A stretch of DNA of 64,000 nucleotides from Micropterix aruncella (GCA_944548615.1 OX155961.1:16647629-16711628), one strand, 5' to 3'. Positions 48,942 through 59,400 are shown, numbered from the stretch's first letter. The notes: generated by a model from the letters alone, not told the origin. Numbers and translations: made by a program.

Positions 48942-50072
48942 ATGTCTGATTTGACAGATAATTATTTTTATCCTTCCGCTGAACGAATATGGTTGTGTAT
49001 GCGCTTGAACAACGATGGGAAATCTTGTGACATTACTTTAAATCATGGTAATGTTGCAGAATGTGTGCGAAAATTGCGTACGGATTTTGGAAGAAGAGAA
49101 GCACCGTCAGCTCCGTATGTTCGTTACCTTGTGAAAAAAGTGAAAGAAACTGGCATCCTCATCGATAAACCAACGCTTGAAAAGCCAAAAACAGTGCGTA
49201 CACCCGAGAATATTGCTGCTGTGACCGAAAGTGTGCGTGAATCGCCATTAACATCAGTTCACCGTCATTCTCAACAATTGGACATTTCGCAGACATCATT
49301 GAGACGAATTTTGCGTAAAGACCTTATTATGACGCCGTACAAAGTCCAATTGGTTCAGGAGTTGAAGCCAACTGACCATCCAATGCGTTTTCGCTTCGCT
49401 AAGTGGGCCTGCGATCGACTTGCAGAAGATGCGGATTTTGCCAAAAAAATCATCTTTTCAGATGAAGCTCATTTCCATCTTGGCGGGTATGTAAACAAGC
49501 AGAATTGTCGCATTTGGGGCACAGAAAACCCGCACGCATTCATTGAAAAGCCGGTGCACCCAAAACGAGTCACTGTTTGGTGCGGATTTTGGTCCAGAGG
49601 CATAATTGGGCCATTTTTCTTCGAAAATGAGCAAGGAGTGGCCGTTACCGTCAATGGCGATCGTTATCGGGCCATGTTGAACGAATTTTTGTTCACAGAA
49701 ATTGAAGAGGAGGATATTGGCAACATTTGGTTTCAACAGGACGGCGATACGTGCCACACAGCCAACGCTACACTTGATGTTTTGCGCCCTGTTTTTGAAA
49801 ATCGCATTATCAGCCGCAGAGCTGATGTCGTTTGGCCACCTCGGAGCTGCGATTTGACACCGTTGGACTACTTTTTGTGGGGTGCCGTCAAAGATAAGTG
49901 TTACGCCGACAAACCAGAGACAATTGACGCTTTAAAGGACAATATTCGTGAAGCCATTGGTGAAATACAGCTGCACACAATCGATAATGTACTTAAAAAT
50001 TGGACCCATCGTGTAGGCTACTGCATGGCCAGCCGAGGTAGTCATTTGAATGAAATTATTTTCCATCATTAA
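48942..50072 (+). CDS. Tc1/mariner-family DDD transposase
   Basis: The 376-residue protein starts at the ATG of MSDLTDNYF, inside the element. An upstream in-frame ATG at 48807 lies outside the left inverted repeat in LINE sequence and is rejected. Residues ~10-130 form helix-turn-helix DNA-binding regions. The catalytic domain has FSDEAHF (Asp174), WFQQDGDTCHTA (Asp267) and WPPRSCDLTPLDYFLWG (Asp304). Asp267 and Asp304 are separated by 36 residues, longer than the 34 of classical mariner, so it belongs to one of the longer-spacing subfamilies. Cys303 replaces the proline of the usual SPDLxP motif. There is no stop, frameshift or obvious truncation. It would cut and paste the element at TA sites in the nucleus. 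Activity cannot be judged from sequence. Confidence 0.95.
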   Translation: MSDLTDNYFYPSAERIWLCMRLNNDGKSCDITLNHGNVAECVRKLRTDFGRREAPSAPYVRYLVKKVKETGILIDKPTLEKPKTVRTPENIAAVTESVRESPLTSVHRHSQQLDISQTSLRRILRKDLIMTPYKVQLVQELKPTDHPMRFRFAKWACDRLAEDADFAKKIIFSDEAHFHLGGYVNKQNCRIWGTENPHAFIEKPVHPKRVTVWCGFWSRGIIGPFFFENEQGVAVTVNGDRYRAMLNEFLFTEIEEEDIGNIWFQQDGDTCHTANATLDVLRPVFENRIISRRADVVWPPRSCDLTPLDYFLWGAVKDKCYADKPETIDALKDNIREAIGEIQLHTIDNVLKNWTHRVGYCMASRGSHLNEIIFHH

Positions 50073-50146
50073 CCGGAGGGATTGTACTTTCAAATAAAAA
50101 AAGAAATTTGAAAAAATATTCAGTAGTTTTTTTTTATAGCATTTTC

Positions 50147-50174
50147 AAAAAAAAAAGTTATTTGGCGGACCCTT
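50147..50174 (-). repeat. Mariner right terminal inverted repeat
   Basis: On the minus strand AAGGGTCCGCCAAATAACT followed by a T-run. Confidence 0.9.
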
Positions 50175-50176
50175 TA

Positions 50177-50355
50177 CATCAATTTGCCCACCTTACCCTT
50201 TAGTCACAATAACCCTGGCGGTGTGGCCGGAAGATATTGCCACTTGGCAATAGGCTCACCTCATTGTACTCTATTGTGTCTGCATATGCTTTTCAAACAA
50301 CTCGGCCGTGTTCATTTTTTTTCAATATGAATAAATGTAAATTTTATTTATTTAT
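50177..50355 (+). mobile_element. LINE 3'UTR and tail, part right of the mariner
   Basis: Contains AAGATATTGCCACTTGGCAA, then TAGGCTCACC, the 3' hairpin-like tail motif shared with the LINE ending near 57910 and with both 5S-headed SINEs, then CTCGGCCGTGTTCATTTTTT and an ATTTATTTATTTTATTTTAT tail. Confidence 0.75.
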
Positions 50356-51140
50356 TTTATTTTATAAAATTATCCAAAACAATACAATTGATTTTTGCGA
50401 AGCAGATAAGATTGCATTTGTGTGGATTTTATCCCCCCACTAGATTGTATATCTGTTCTGGGGTGATAGTATTTAATATATATATATATAAACATAAATT
50501 GATATAATTATTAGTAAAACGTATGTTTTGTAAATGCATATTTAATTAAATAAATATTGAATGAAGAAACATCGGCATCAAATTATATCTATCTAAGGAT
50601 TTTCTTTATAAAACATTTCTCAATTTCAATGAGCTTTCGCTTCGATTAAGTAGGGCTCAAGTAGAGAGTATCCTCATTGAAGAAATTGAATAATTTCACC
50701 GGTCTAAATTGTGGGTATTTAATTTGGACGCTGACAAGTTTTTGCCCGGCGTGTCGCCGAGTCTTTGAAAAGAGGCGAGCTCGTAAAGTTTGTCCGTTTT
50801 GCAAATATGCTCCACTGCGAGACAGCGGACAAAACTTTCAGGCGGGGGATATACAGGCCTCCCGTCGGGTGATTTATGCAGAGAAAGCTCTTTTGAAAAA
50901 GATCTCCGAGAGATGGCAGTACTGACACAAGAAAATTTCTCTTTCATTTTAGGTTATTTCAACGCTCCTTACAAATAAATAGTTTTTCGGCAGTCGACCC
51001 TATTAGGTAAATTATGCGGGTCTTAGGGTTTATATTCCAATTCGTTTATCGTCCATCAGTGGATATCAAATTACACATTGAAGTAAATTATAAGTTAGGT
51101 ACCATCTTCATCATAAGTGCTACATATAATCATGCTTTTT
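50356..51140. other. No gene recognised
   Basis: GC-richer unique patch at 50690-50940 with overlapping 60-83-codon frames on both strands and no recognisable product. Confidence 0.4.
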
Positions 51141-51144
51141 TATT

Positions 51145-51375
51145 TGAAGTAATTAACATACGAGGAAAGATTGGCGGCTCTCGGTTTTTCCACTCTGGAG
51201 CATTTTGAGGGCACAGGGTGACTTAATCGAGACATACAAGATCCTGACACCAACACATATCTGCTTGGGTATCATCTGAAACTCCACCGTGAATCATTTC
51301 ATTCAAACCCTATTTGCTCAGCAATAGAGTTGTAAACGAATAGGCTGATCTCCCTATTTGAATGATCATTGCCAG
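51145..51375 (+). pseudogene. CR1/Jockey-group LINE RT thumb fragment
   Basis: TYEERLAALGFSTLEHFEGT followed, after a one-base shift, by QGDLIETYKILTPTHIC. This is the YEERLxxLxLxTLExRRxRGDLIExYKI block that follows the RT core in CR1-like and related LINEs. It is truncated at both ends and frameshifted. Near-end residues NRLISLFE may belong to the C-terminus. Confidence 0.8.
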
Positions 51376-51376
51376 A

Positions 51377-51755
51377 AGTATTTAAAAAAATATTTTGAAA
51401 TATAAAGAATTATTGTTGAACAGCGATAAAAATTACCCTAACTTAATATAGTTAAATGATTTCGAACAAGTTTAACATGAGAATAAAGTGATTAACAAAA
51501 AAAAAATATTTCAAAAAAGGGAAATGTACTTTCTATTATTTAATAATAACGCTATATTTACAAATAGCTACCAATGAAATATGTAAAACAATTGATGTCA
51601 ACTACCCCACGCTTTTTAAAATTAAAATTATTCTTATTGTCAATCAATTTATTCTCATTTTAAACTTATTCAAAATTATTAAACTATATTAAGTTAGGGT
51701 TCTTTCTATCGCTGATGAACAACATCTTTATATTTCAAAATTATTTTTTACTCTT
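51377..51755. mobile_element. Small element with ~65-bp inverted repeats
   Basis: TTTTGAAATATAAAGAATTA, AACAGCGATA, ACCCTAACTTAATATAGTT (51390-51452) is mirrored at 51685-51748 (ACTATATTAAGTTAGGGTTC, TATCGCTGATGAACAACATC, TTTATATTTCAAAA). The interior is AT-rich and non-coding. Superfamily not determined. Confidence 0.75.
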
Positions 51756-51944
51756 TAATTCCCATTGCTATTAAAGCATGATATTTTGTTTTTTTAAACT
51801 ATATAATAACTTTTTTCCTTTTTAGTCTTTTGAGTTTTTTTAAACTATATTTTAATTTATAAAGAAGGACAATATCCCATGTTATTATTTGGCGAGTTAT
51901 GTGTCTAACCTGTAAAATCAGTATTTCTTTTATCCTGATGCTCA

Positions 51945-52675
51945 TAGCCTGCATTGTAATCGGTCCTTAATATACGAGTATGTGCAAAATTTCAAATTTT
52001 TCCGACTGTAGGAAGTTAATGAAAATTAAGTTAATGAAAGTTAATGAAATGCTCCTAGTCAGTACATTAGGTAAAAATCAAATCAAATCAACTTATTGCA
52101 TTGTCATCGGTCCTTAATATACGAGTATGTGCAAAATTTCAATTTTTTTCGACTGTAGGAAGATAATGAAAATTAAGTTAATGAAAGTTAATGAAATGCT
52201 CCTAGTCAGTACATTAGGTAAAAATCAAATCAAATCAACTTCTTGCATTGTCATCGGTCCTTAATATACGAGTATGTGCAAAATTTCAATTTATTCAGAC
52301 TATAGGAAGTTAATGAAAATTACGTTAATGAAAGTTAATGAAATGCTCCTGGTCAGGACATAAGGTCAAAATCAAATCAAATCAAATTATTGCATTGTCA
52401 TCGGTACTTAATATAGGAGTATGTGCAAAATTTCAAATTATTCATACTGTAGGAAGTTAATGAAAATTAACTTGAAAGATTCCGTTGCATGCATACATAA
52501 AGCTAAAGCTTTTCCTGATGTTCCTGGTCAGGATATTGGTTTAAAATTATGAAATTATTGCATTGTCATCGGTCCTTAATATATGTGCAAAATTTCAAAT
52601 TATTCAGACATCAGAAAGTTATCGAAAATTAACTTGAAAGATTGTATGACATAAATAGAGGTCAAGCTAATAAAC
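51945..52675 (+). repeat. 147-bp tandem array, four regular units plus a diverged fifth
   Basis: CGGTCCTTAATATACGAGTA or a variant starts at 51961, 52108, 52255, 52402 and 52570, giving periods of 147, 147, 147 and 168. Units contain TGTGCAAAATTTCAA, GAAGTTAATGAAAATTAA and a TCAAATCAAATCAA run. The last unit ends in GACATAAATAGAGGTCAAGC and TAATAAA-like sequence, similar to the tail of a lepidopteran dispersed repeat. The array may therefore be an internally amplified element. Confidence 0.88.
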
Positions 52676-53178
52676 TGGACTTCCTTCATAAAAACCGTAT
52701 TGCAAACACGGACTCAGGCTCATCGGCTTAAGCTGCCCGCCTGTTAAATATATAATATTAATCATTTCGACTAAACATAGCAAAACGATTTAAATAAAGA
52801 TATTAAAAAAAAGATAAATCATCATATACCTATACTCTATTATTGTTTTTACAGTCTGCCGTAAAAAGTGCCGATTTATTGTACCTCCCCGCGCATTTTA
52901 CATTACAGAATTAGAAATCATCGTTAACACAAAATAATGAATAAACGCCTTCTATCATAAATCACAATTACCGGAATATGAGAGCTTTAATATAGGCCTT
53001 CTAATTCATTACAAAAGGCCTCCGTAGCCGTCTTTGGGCCTCTCAGAAAATGAATACTTATCTACCTTTTTCGCGGTGTGTAATTAAATATATCACGGGG
53101 AAATTCCCTAAAAGGGACCAAAATGAGATTTATTACAAGGAGACTCAAGGCGAACCCTCGTTAACGATGTAACCTTTA
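52676..53178. other. AT-rich DNA, nothing recognised
   Basis: No gene or repeat recognised. Confidence 0.45.
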
Positions 53179-54533
53179 TGTTCTAATTAACATCATTATC
53201 AAACGCCAAAGGGTTGGCATAAGAACGGTTTTATTGTTTTGCACTAAATCTGAAGTATATTTCGCGACGGAAACTTTATTAAAATTTGAATGAGGGTTGC
53301 CTCTACAAGTAAACAAAATAATGAATAACTGTCAAATGTACAGTGTTAAGGTGAATGTTCCGAATCCCAAACATTGCGCTGTAATAAAAATGTGACTAGA
53401 ACATTGATATCAGTGTAACAATATTTAACAAGTTCTAAGAAGTTTAGTTATCTTCTCTTCTCTTCCCTGTATCGTTGATTATATAGGATATTAGATTGCT
53501 CAATGCCGCATTACGTTTTAGCAGCTAGGATTAAACTATGAAACTAAACGTGAGGTGGTTCAAAACATTGTTCATAGTTCCAACCATCGATTAATCTTCT
53601 CTGATGTTTAGTAGCAGTGGCGGTTTCTTCATACAAGCCGAAAAGCCCGGCTTGCCCTATATCCTAATCTTCTTCTTAAAAAGGTCGCGAAACTAATATA
53701 TGAAGTTGCGAGTGCCTATTGATATCTAGCGGACACAGATCGCTCCACGCGACAAAACAGCTCATCGACAAAGCGAAAATTCGCTGCAATCTTAGCAGTT
53801 TAGCTAGTCATCTCGCTCGCACACACGTGCTTGCAACAGGGCTTTCAAAATCAGTGGTCCTCTCATTTTAACCTGTGGAAAATCACGCAAAACAATATAT
53901 GTATCTTTACTACTTTTGTATTGACGTTTAAGCCAGGCTTGCGTTATGGAAGTAGAATGCGAGCGTGTTGCTTATTTAGTTCCGTTTCTTTTGAACAAGT
54001 GACAAAGCAGATTTTCTATTGTATAATTTCATTTGATTTGTGGATTTTATTGCCTGATAAACAATGGAGGAAATTGTTCCTTGTGGTGAGTTCTGTCTTA
54101 ACTTGATTTCACTCCCTCAAGCAAATAAAACGGCATTTTTATGCATTTTTTAAAGCCACCGCACGTATGCAACTGCTGATAAGTATATGTTAAATTCTGT
54201 TTAGCAGTAGCATGCCTTCAGTGTGCTATATTGAATCTACGTCACAAGAAGTAAATTTAACACTGAAGATTGAAGAGTAAAGAGGTACCACTTTTTTTAC
54301 TATAAAAAACTTTTAAAAACACAAAAAGGTATGTCGGGCTAGCACTATTCACCAACCCTGGGCACGCCACTGTTCAGTCACCCAGTATATGGCATTGTAA
54401 ATGCGTCTATACGGTATCCTGTCTCAAAATTTAACAATTATATAACAAAAATACCAAACGAATTTTTAAATCATAGCTCTTAGTATTTTAATATTATTTA
54501 GATAAAACTGTCAATTTTTAATTTGGTATAAAG
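53179..54533 (+). repeat. Segmental duplication, copy 1 (with hAT insertion)
   Basis: Shares with 54771-56788 the ordered blocks ATCAAACGCCAAAGGG, TTTTGCACTAAATC, GAATGAGGGTTGCCTCTACA, GTGACTAGAACAT, CCCAGTATATGGC and ATAGCTCTTAGTATTTTAAT. It carries a 758-bp hAT-type insertion (53615-54372) absent from copy 2. Confidence 0.88.
53615..54372. mobile_element. hAT-type non-autonomous element with verified empty site
   Basis: The left end CAGTGGCGGTTTCTTC and right end (opposite strand) CAGTGGCGTGCCCAGGGTTG share CAGTGGCG. It is flanked by TTTAGTAG (53607-53614) and TTCAGTCA (54373-54380). The other duplication copy has the uninterrupted TTCAGTAG (55216-55223) followed by CCCAGTATATGG, so an 8-bp target duplication is directly supported. 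The 91-codon frame at 53831-54106 has no recognisable transposase motif. Confidence 0.88.
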
Positions 54534-54972
54534 GTTTCAATACGTTATAGTAGGGCGAATTGCCTAATCGATTGCATTCTGGTCTCTCCGCGTTATTTCT
54601 TTTATGTAAACAGCATATGGCGAAAATGCGATAGGTGGCACTAATAATTTAATGTTATTATTTTTATCATTGGTTCGATATATAATGGGTTTTTATATTC
54701 AATCAGTCATTTATAAAAAAATATTTATTTTCTATGTTATTATAGATGATGAATAATTATAGATGGGTTTATATTCTAATTAACACCACTATCAAACGCC
54801 AAAGGGCTATAATAAGAGAATGAGCAAAACTACGGTTTTATTATTTTGCACTAAATCCGAATTATATTTCGCGACTGGAACTTTATTAATATTTGAATGA
54901 GGGTTGCCTCTACAAGTCAACAAAAAGATTTATTGTCATACGTCCGGTGTCAAGGTGAAGATTCCGGAACCA

Positions 54973-55047
54973 AAATATTGTTATACTGATATCGATGTTC
55001 TAGAACTAATACGTGACTAGAACATCGATATCAGTATAACAATATTT
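54973..55047. repeat. Perfect 31-bp-arm hairpin
   Basis: The left arm 54973-55003 and right arm 55017-55047 are exact reverse complements around a 13-base loop and contain TATCGATG and ATTGTTATACTGATAT. In duplication copy 1 only the right arm is well kept (near 53395-53428). Confidence 0.92.
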
Positions 55048-55242
55048 AACAAGTTCGAAAAAGTTTAGACAACTTCTCTCTTCTCTTTTCTATATTATTT
55101 ATTGTATAGGGTATTAGTTTGCACAATGTCGCATACCATTTTGGCAGCTAGATTTTACTCTGAAACGAGTAAGATGGCACCCATAGTCTCAAATATTGAT
55201 TATTCTTCTCTTATGTTCAGTAGCCCAGTATATGGCAAAACA

Positions 55243-55406
55243 CGCGTTTACGGTATCCTGTGTCAAAATTTTAGAATAATTCTAAACACGCGTTTACGGT
55301 ATCCCGTGTCAAAATTTTAGAATAATTCTAAACATGCGTTTACGGTATCCTGTGTCAAAATTTTAGAATAATTCTAAACACGCGTTTACAGTATCCTGTG
55401 TCAAAA
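55243..55406 (+). repeat. 46-bp tandem repeat
   Basis: Units starting AAACACGCGTTTACGGTATC occur at about 55243, 55289, 55335 and 55377, the last partial. A further unit stands to the right of the LINE insertion at about 56657, so the LINE landed inside the array. Duplication copy 1 has a single unit at about 54405. Confidence 0.88.
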
Positions 55407-56331
55407 CCGGTTCGGTATGGTAGCCTTTTAGGACCCCTCCTATTTACATTTTATATCAATGACATAAATACCTGTTTTAAATTTTGTAACTTTTTACTTT
55501 TTGCTGACGATATGAAAATGTACGCACCTGTTAATTCCCTTGACGACTGTCAATTGGTCCAGGATGATCTAGATAGGCTATCTCTTTATTGCGCCTCGAA
55601 TCGCTTATTCCTGAATGTTGCGAAATGTGCTACCGTTAGTTTTACTCGGAAAAAACAATATTCTACCATTTATTTATACTGTCAATGGTTTCTCGATAAC
55701 CAAGAAAAATGCAATCCGGGATCTAGGTGTTCTTTTAGATACTAAGTTATTATATAACTCCCACATAGATAACATCACGAAAAAAGCATATAGTATGTTA
55801 GGATTCGTACTTCGAACTTCAAAACATTTCGAAGGTAAAAATTCTCTATTACTCTTGTACTACGCTTTCGTCCGCAGTCACCTCGAATATGCTTCTCACA
55901 TATGGTCTCCTAGCTATAATTTTCACATAAAGAGAATTGAACGTATTCAAAATGTGTTCCTGAAACATTTGAATTATCGCTCCTTCGTGTCCTTTCCCAA
56001 TTACAACGAAGCAGCTACCTTTCACGGGCTTCAATCCTTACAATCAAGAAGTAAATGCGCAGACGTGGTGTTTTTACATAAACTATTAGCAGGTTACAAT
56101 GATTGTTCTGATCTTCTTGGAATGGTAACTTTCCGTGTACCATCGCGACTCACTCGCCAAACGGAGTTATTCCACCTTTCGCAGGTTAGTACTAATTATG
56201 CACAAAACTGTTTCATGTATAGGGTATGTAAAATTTGTAATACGCAGCTCGGCGATATTGACTTATTCAATACGTCATCATTCGCTCTTAAGAAAGCAAT
56301 TATTAATCATGGTATTGATTTATCATTGTAA
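55407..56331 (+). pseudogene. Jockey-type LINE reverse transcriptase, 5'-truncated and frameshifted
   Basis: The first frame reads GSLLGPLLFTFYINDIN, FADDMKMY (catalytic YADD box) and LSLYCASNRLFLNVAKC. A frameshift near 55680-55730 leads to DLGVLLDTKLLYNSHIDNIT, YYAFVRSHLEYASHIWSP, HIKRIERIQNVFLKHLNY and a natural C-terminus ending HGIDLSL. The catalytic palm from GxxLGPLLF onward is present, while the N-terminal half and the endonuclease are missing. The fragment at 31215-31465 is the same family. It is inserted in the 46-bp tandem repeat. Confidence 0.9.
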
Positions 56332-56647
56332 TCGCAATATATAATATATTATAAATAATATTTATTCAAGAATATCTTTAAATAATATGTATGACTATAT
56401 TATGGAACGTGTATTTACATAAAATTTTATTTACTTATTATGACTCCTTTCTTCCCAGTTCCCACCTGTCCCTATGTGTGTTAATTCTTCCAAAAAAATG
56501 ATATTGTTGTGTTTAAATTATGAATGTTTAAGTGGAAACATGTAATTAGCTTTATTTTTGTAACTTAATAATTTTGTAACAAATTTATTGTAACAGCTGT
56601 ATGTTTCCTTAAGAATAATAAAATAAAATAAAAAATATTTTTTTTTT
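56332..56647 (+). mobile_element. LINE 3'UTR with AATAAA-type tail
   Basis: Matches 31466-31770 and ends in AATAATAAAATAAAATAAAA. Confidence 0.82.
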
Positions 56648-56788
56648 GAATAATTCTAAACACGCGTTTACGGTATCCTGTGTCAAAATTTTTGAATAAT
56701 ATAATACCAAACGGATTTTTAAATCATAGCTCTTATTATTTTAATATTATTTAGATAAAGCTGTCAATTTTTATTTTGGTATACAGGT

Positions 56789-57336
56789 TAGGTTAAAAAT
56801 TACGCACTTTAATGGTCAAATAGCCTAATCTCTCTCTGCTATACATGTAGGTACATTATATTATTTCGAGTGCCACGCCGGTTAATCGTAGTGCTGCACA
56901 GGTTAATCGTAGTGCTGCACAGGTTAATCCGTAAGGTAAATTTCGCAAGTTCGAATGAAATAATAATAGAAGTAAAATATTCAGCAAGAGCGTCTGTCTG
57001 CGAATTTTAAGATTTTAATTCTCTCTACCTTATCCACTGTTACGTTCTCATCAATCTCCCTCGTATTACATACCTTCACGTTTGTTGATATAAACTGTTA
57101 ATGTACCCGTATAATCCAATTTGCAAGTTTGCCTAAGCCTCTCAGATGAGTTATTCAATCCTCATGACGTAGGTTTACAAGAAATTTAATCGCATCAGAT
57201 CTGTATGAGCGAGTAATTGAAGTGTAGTGTGAAACGTTCTACATTATTGAGATGGTTAATTCAATAAGTACAACATAAGATGTATTTTGGTTGAGTTTTA
57301 AATTATCGATCCTTCTTTGCCTTCGGGTGCAGTGAA
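56789..57336. other. No gene recognised
   Basis: A short direct repeat, CACAGGTTAATCGTAGTGCT, occurs near 56890-56925. Otherwise unremarkable. Confidence 0.45.
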
Positions 57337-57737
57337 AACTAAACAAACTTGAACGTTTGCAAAATGTATGCATACGATTCATCTTCGGTCTACGTAAGTA
57401 TGATCACGTGTCCGACTATAGGGCACAGTTAAAGTGGTTGCCAATACGCCAAAGAAGAAATGTTCATATACTGGCTCTCCTATATCGTGAACTCACCCAA
57501 TTAACACCATCCTATCTCCAGGAGCTTTTAGAACCACTAAGTTCCCACGGTCTCGTACTTCGGTCAGCCTCTGACAGTTTATTAAAAATTCCGAGTCATA
57601 ATAGTGATTTCTATTCCTATTCTTTCTGTGTCCATGGTGCAAGACTCTGGAACGATCTCACAGCAAATATACGAAACTCGCCTTCTTTACCATCGTTTAA
57701 GACTCACCTTAAGGATTACTACCTTTCTAAGAAGTAA
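57337..57737 (+). pseudogene. Jockey-type LINE ORF2 C-terminus, 5'-truncated
   Basis: KLERLQNVCIRFIFGLRKYD, then HVSDYRAQLKWLPIRQRRNV, EPLSSHGLVLRSASDSLL, FCVHGARLWNDLTANIRN and FKTHLKDYYLSKK, ending in a natural stop with no internal stop. Same clade as 48139-48745, which preserves DKLERSQNACIRFVYSLKKF. RT catalytic boxes are missing. The LINE starts abruptly at about 57337 and ends in (ATT)n at 57950-57971. An AAAACT motif occurs at both flanks and may be a short target duplication. Confidence 0.87.
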
Positions 57738-57972
57738 CCAGTTCTTCCCTTTCTCTCCTGTTCCTCTCCCAATTTCCTCTCCTCGGGCATTATTAGTCTT
57801 AAATTCTTCCACTTGTCTGTATGTTATGTAATAATCTTTATTTTCACAATGCGCGCATGTACCACTATGTTTAGGTTAGCTGTAAGACATTGCCATGTGG
57901 CAATAAGCTCGCCTTTTTTGTATACTTATTAAGTGCAAATAAAGCGTTTATTATTATTATTATTATTATTAA
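57738..57972 (+). mobile_element. LINE 3'UTR with hairpin-like tail and ATT repeat
   Basis: Contains AAGACATTGCCATGTGGCAA, TAAGCTCGCC (57883-57911), the tail motif shared with 50231-50260 and with the 5S-headed SINEs, then (ATT)n. Confidence 0.82.
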
Positions 57973-58084
57973 AACTGGCAAAAATGTTGACTATTTGAAT
58001 TTGTCAACTACTCTGTCTGGAACAAAGGCCATACACACTTCTATATTATTATACCTATCTAAGCGAATGAGTTCGATTAATTAG

Positions 58085-58667
58085 AGGCATCCTGGACCAA
58101 AGGACTTTTAAGATAGTATACCATGCCCTGTGCCAATCCATCCTAACCTATGGGATCATAGGGTGGGGAGGTGCAGCGAAAATTCACATGGAGTCCTTGA
58201 TTAAAGCTCAGAAGCTAGTATTAAAAATTATAAAAAGAAAGCCTTGGAGATACTCTTCAGTGCTTGACGTACCACAACTATACGTGAAAGCGGCGCTCTG
58301 TGAGTATCAAACTAATTCAGAGTCCGCAATAAGAACTCAGCAAACAATCTGCACGCGGCAATCTCGAACTATGCATTTCGACATCCCTCGAATGCAGACC
58401 ACTTTTGGGCAGCGGCATTTTGTGTACATAGCCCCCAGGATCTTTAATATGCTAGACGAAGATTTAAAAATGTATGTGCCTAAGTCTTCTTCTTCTTTTA
58501 AAGCCAAGATTGATTCCTGGCTAAAACATGACGCCCGGCAAAATATTCACAAATTAATGTTAATAATTATTATCAAACACGTTAATAATTATTATCAAAG
58601 TAATAGAATTTCTACAAATTTTAATTGTTTTAATTTAAATTTTTTTTTTTATATAATAATTATTTAG
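58085..58667 (+). pseudogene. LINE ORF2 C-terminal region, 5'-truncated
   Basis: RGILDQRTFKIVYHALCQSI, LTYGIIGWGGAAKIHMESLI and KAQKLVLKIIKRKPWRYSSV, then TTFGQRHFVYIAPRIFNMLD and a lysine-rich end. Matches the C-terminal third of the LINE at 27252-28319 (VYMALCQSILSYGVAAWGAT; LTKAQKLLLRVIHRK). The frame is nearly intact, with natural stop context after IIII. The catalytic domain is missing. Confidence 0.87.
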
Positions 58668-58880
58668 TAATTTGATTAGATACATCTAAACAACATTTTA
58701 TAAAGTCTGCCTTAGAATAGGCCCTGGCCTAGTTAGGCGACTTTTATTCATTACTCTATCTCCTCGAGAATCAGTTTTTTGCTAACGTCTCATATATATA
58801 TATATATATATATACAACATGATATGGTAAACTGTACAAACGAACTACTATAAATAAATAAATAAATAAATAAATATACC
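58668..58880 (+). mobile_element. LINE 3'UTR with AAAT tail
   Basis: Contains GGCCTAGTTAGGC (also at 34185), a short (AT)n at 58792-58813 and a final AAATAAATAAATAAATAAAT. Confidence 0.75.
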
Positions 58881-58889
58881 GAGACAGTT

Positions 58890-59400
58890 CCTATCATTAA
58901 ATCCTATCCTTGGCAATTCTTATTCTTATTATTATTATTATTTTCGCTGACTTTTTTTATTACTATTATTTATTCATTAATTTTGGTGACTATTTTTTGA
59001 TATTATTTGACAATTTATTTTATTTTATTTTTATTTTATTTACACGATTATTTATTTTCTGTGTTTTATTTTAAATATTTCCTATTGTGATCATTATTTA
59101 GTGATTATTAGTTATAATTTGTAATGGTGACGGTAATATTTATATTTCTTTTCCTTTTTATTTTTTCTACAAATCGCCAAATATATGTGAACTAAAAACT
59201 AGAGAGCTCGATGCCTGGAACAAGTCTTGGCACTTAGTTGGGCAGCAGCAGTACATACCTGCTAATGCTCATATCGGCCGTGTTCAATTTTAATATTAAT
59301 AATATATTTTTTTATTGATATGAGTGTTAGTGAGACTTATGCATTGTAAATGAATTGTTAAATTAATTAATTAAATAAATAAATAAATTATAAAATGTAT
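58890..59400 (+). mobile_element. LINE 3'UTR copy, 5'-truncated
   Basis: Resembles 47845-48136 and continues to CTCATATCGGCCGTGTTCAA and an AATTAAATAAATAAATAAAT tail. No coding sequence. Confidence 0.65.

Larger units (their letters stand above)
48876..50174 (+). mobile_element. Tc1/mariner-superfamily transposon, apparently full length
   Basis: The 1,299-bp element has terminal inverted repeats, left CAGGGTCCGCCATGTAACG and right (opposite strand) AAGGGTCCGCCAAATAACT, both followed by a T-run. It is flanked by the TA target duplication (48874-48875 and 50175-50176). It carries one uninterrupted transposase frame and sits in the 3'UTR of a LINE. Confidence 0.95.
54771..56788 (+). repeat. Segmental duplication, copy 2 (with LINE insertion)
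   Basis: Counterpart of 53179-54533. It contains a 46-bp tandem repeat, a 31-bp-arm hairpin and a LINE insertion (55407-56647) that copy 1 lacks. Confidence 0.88.

Noticed and set aside
51945..52675. CRISPR-like array
   Set aside because: The whole 147-bp unit is repeated with no unique spacers, and the genome is eukaryotic.
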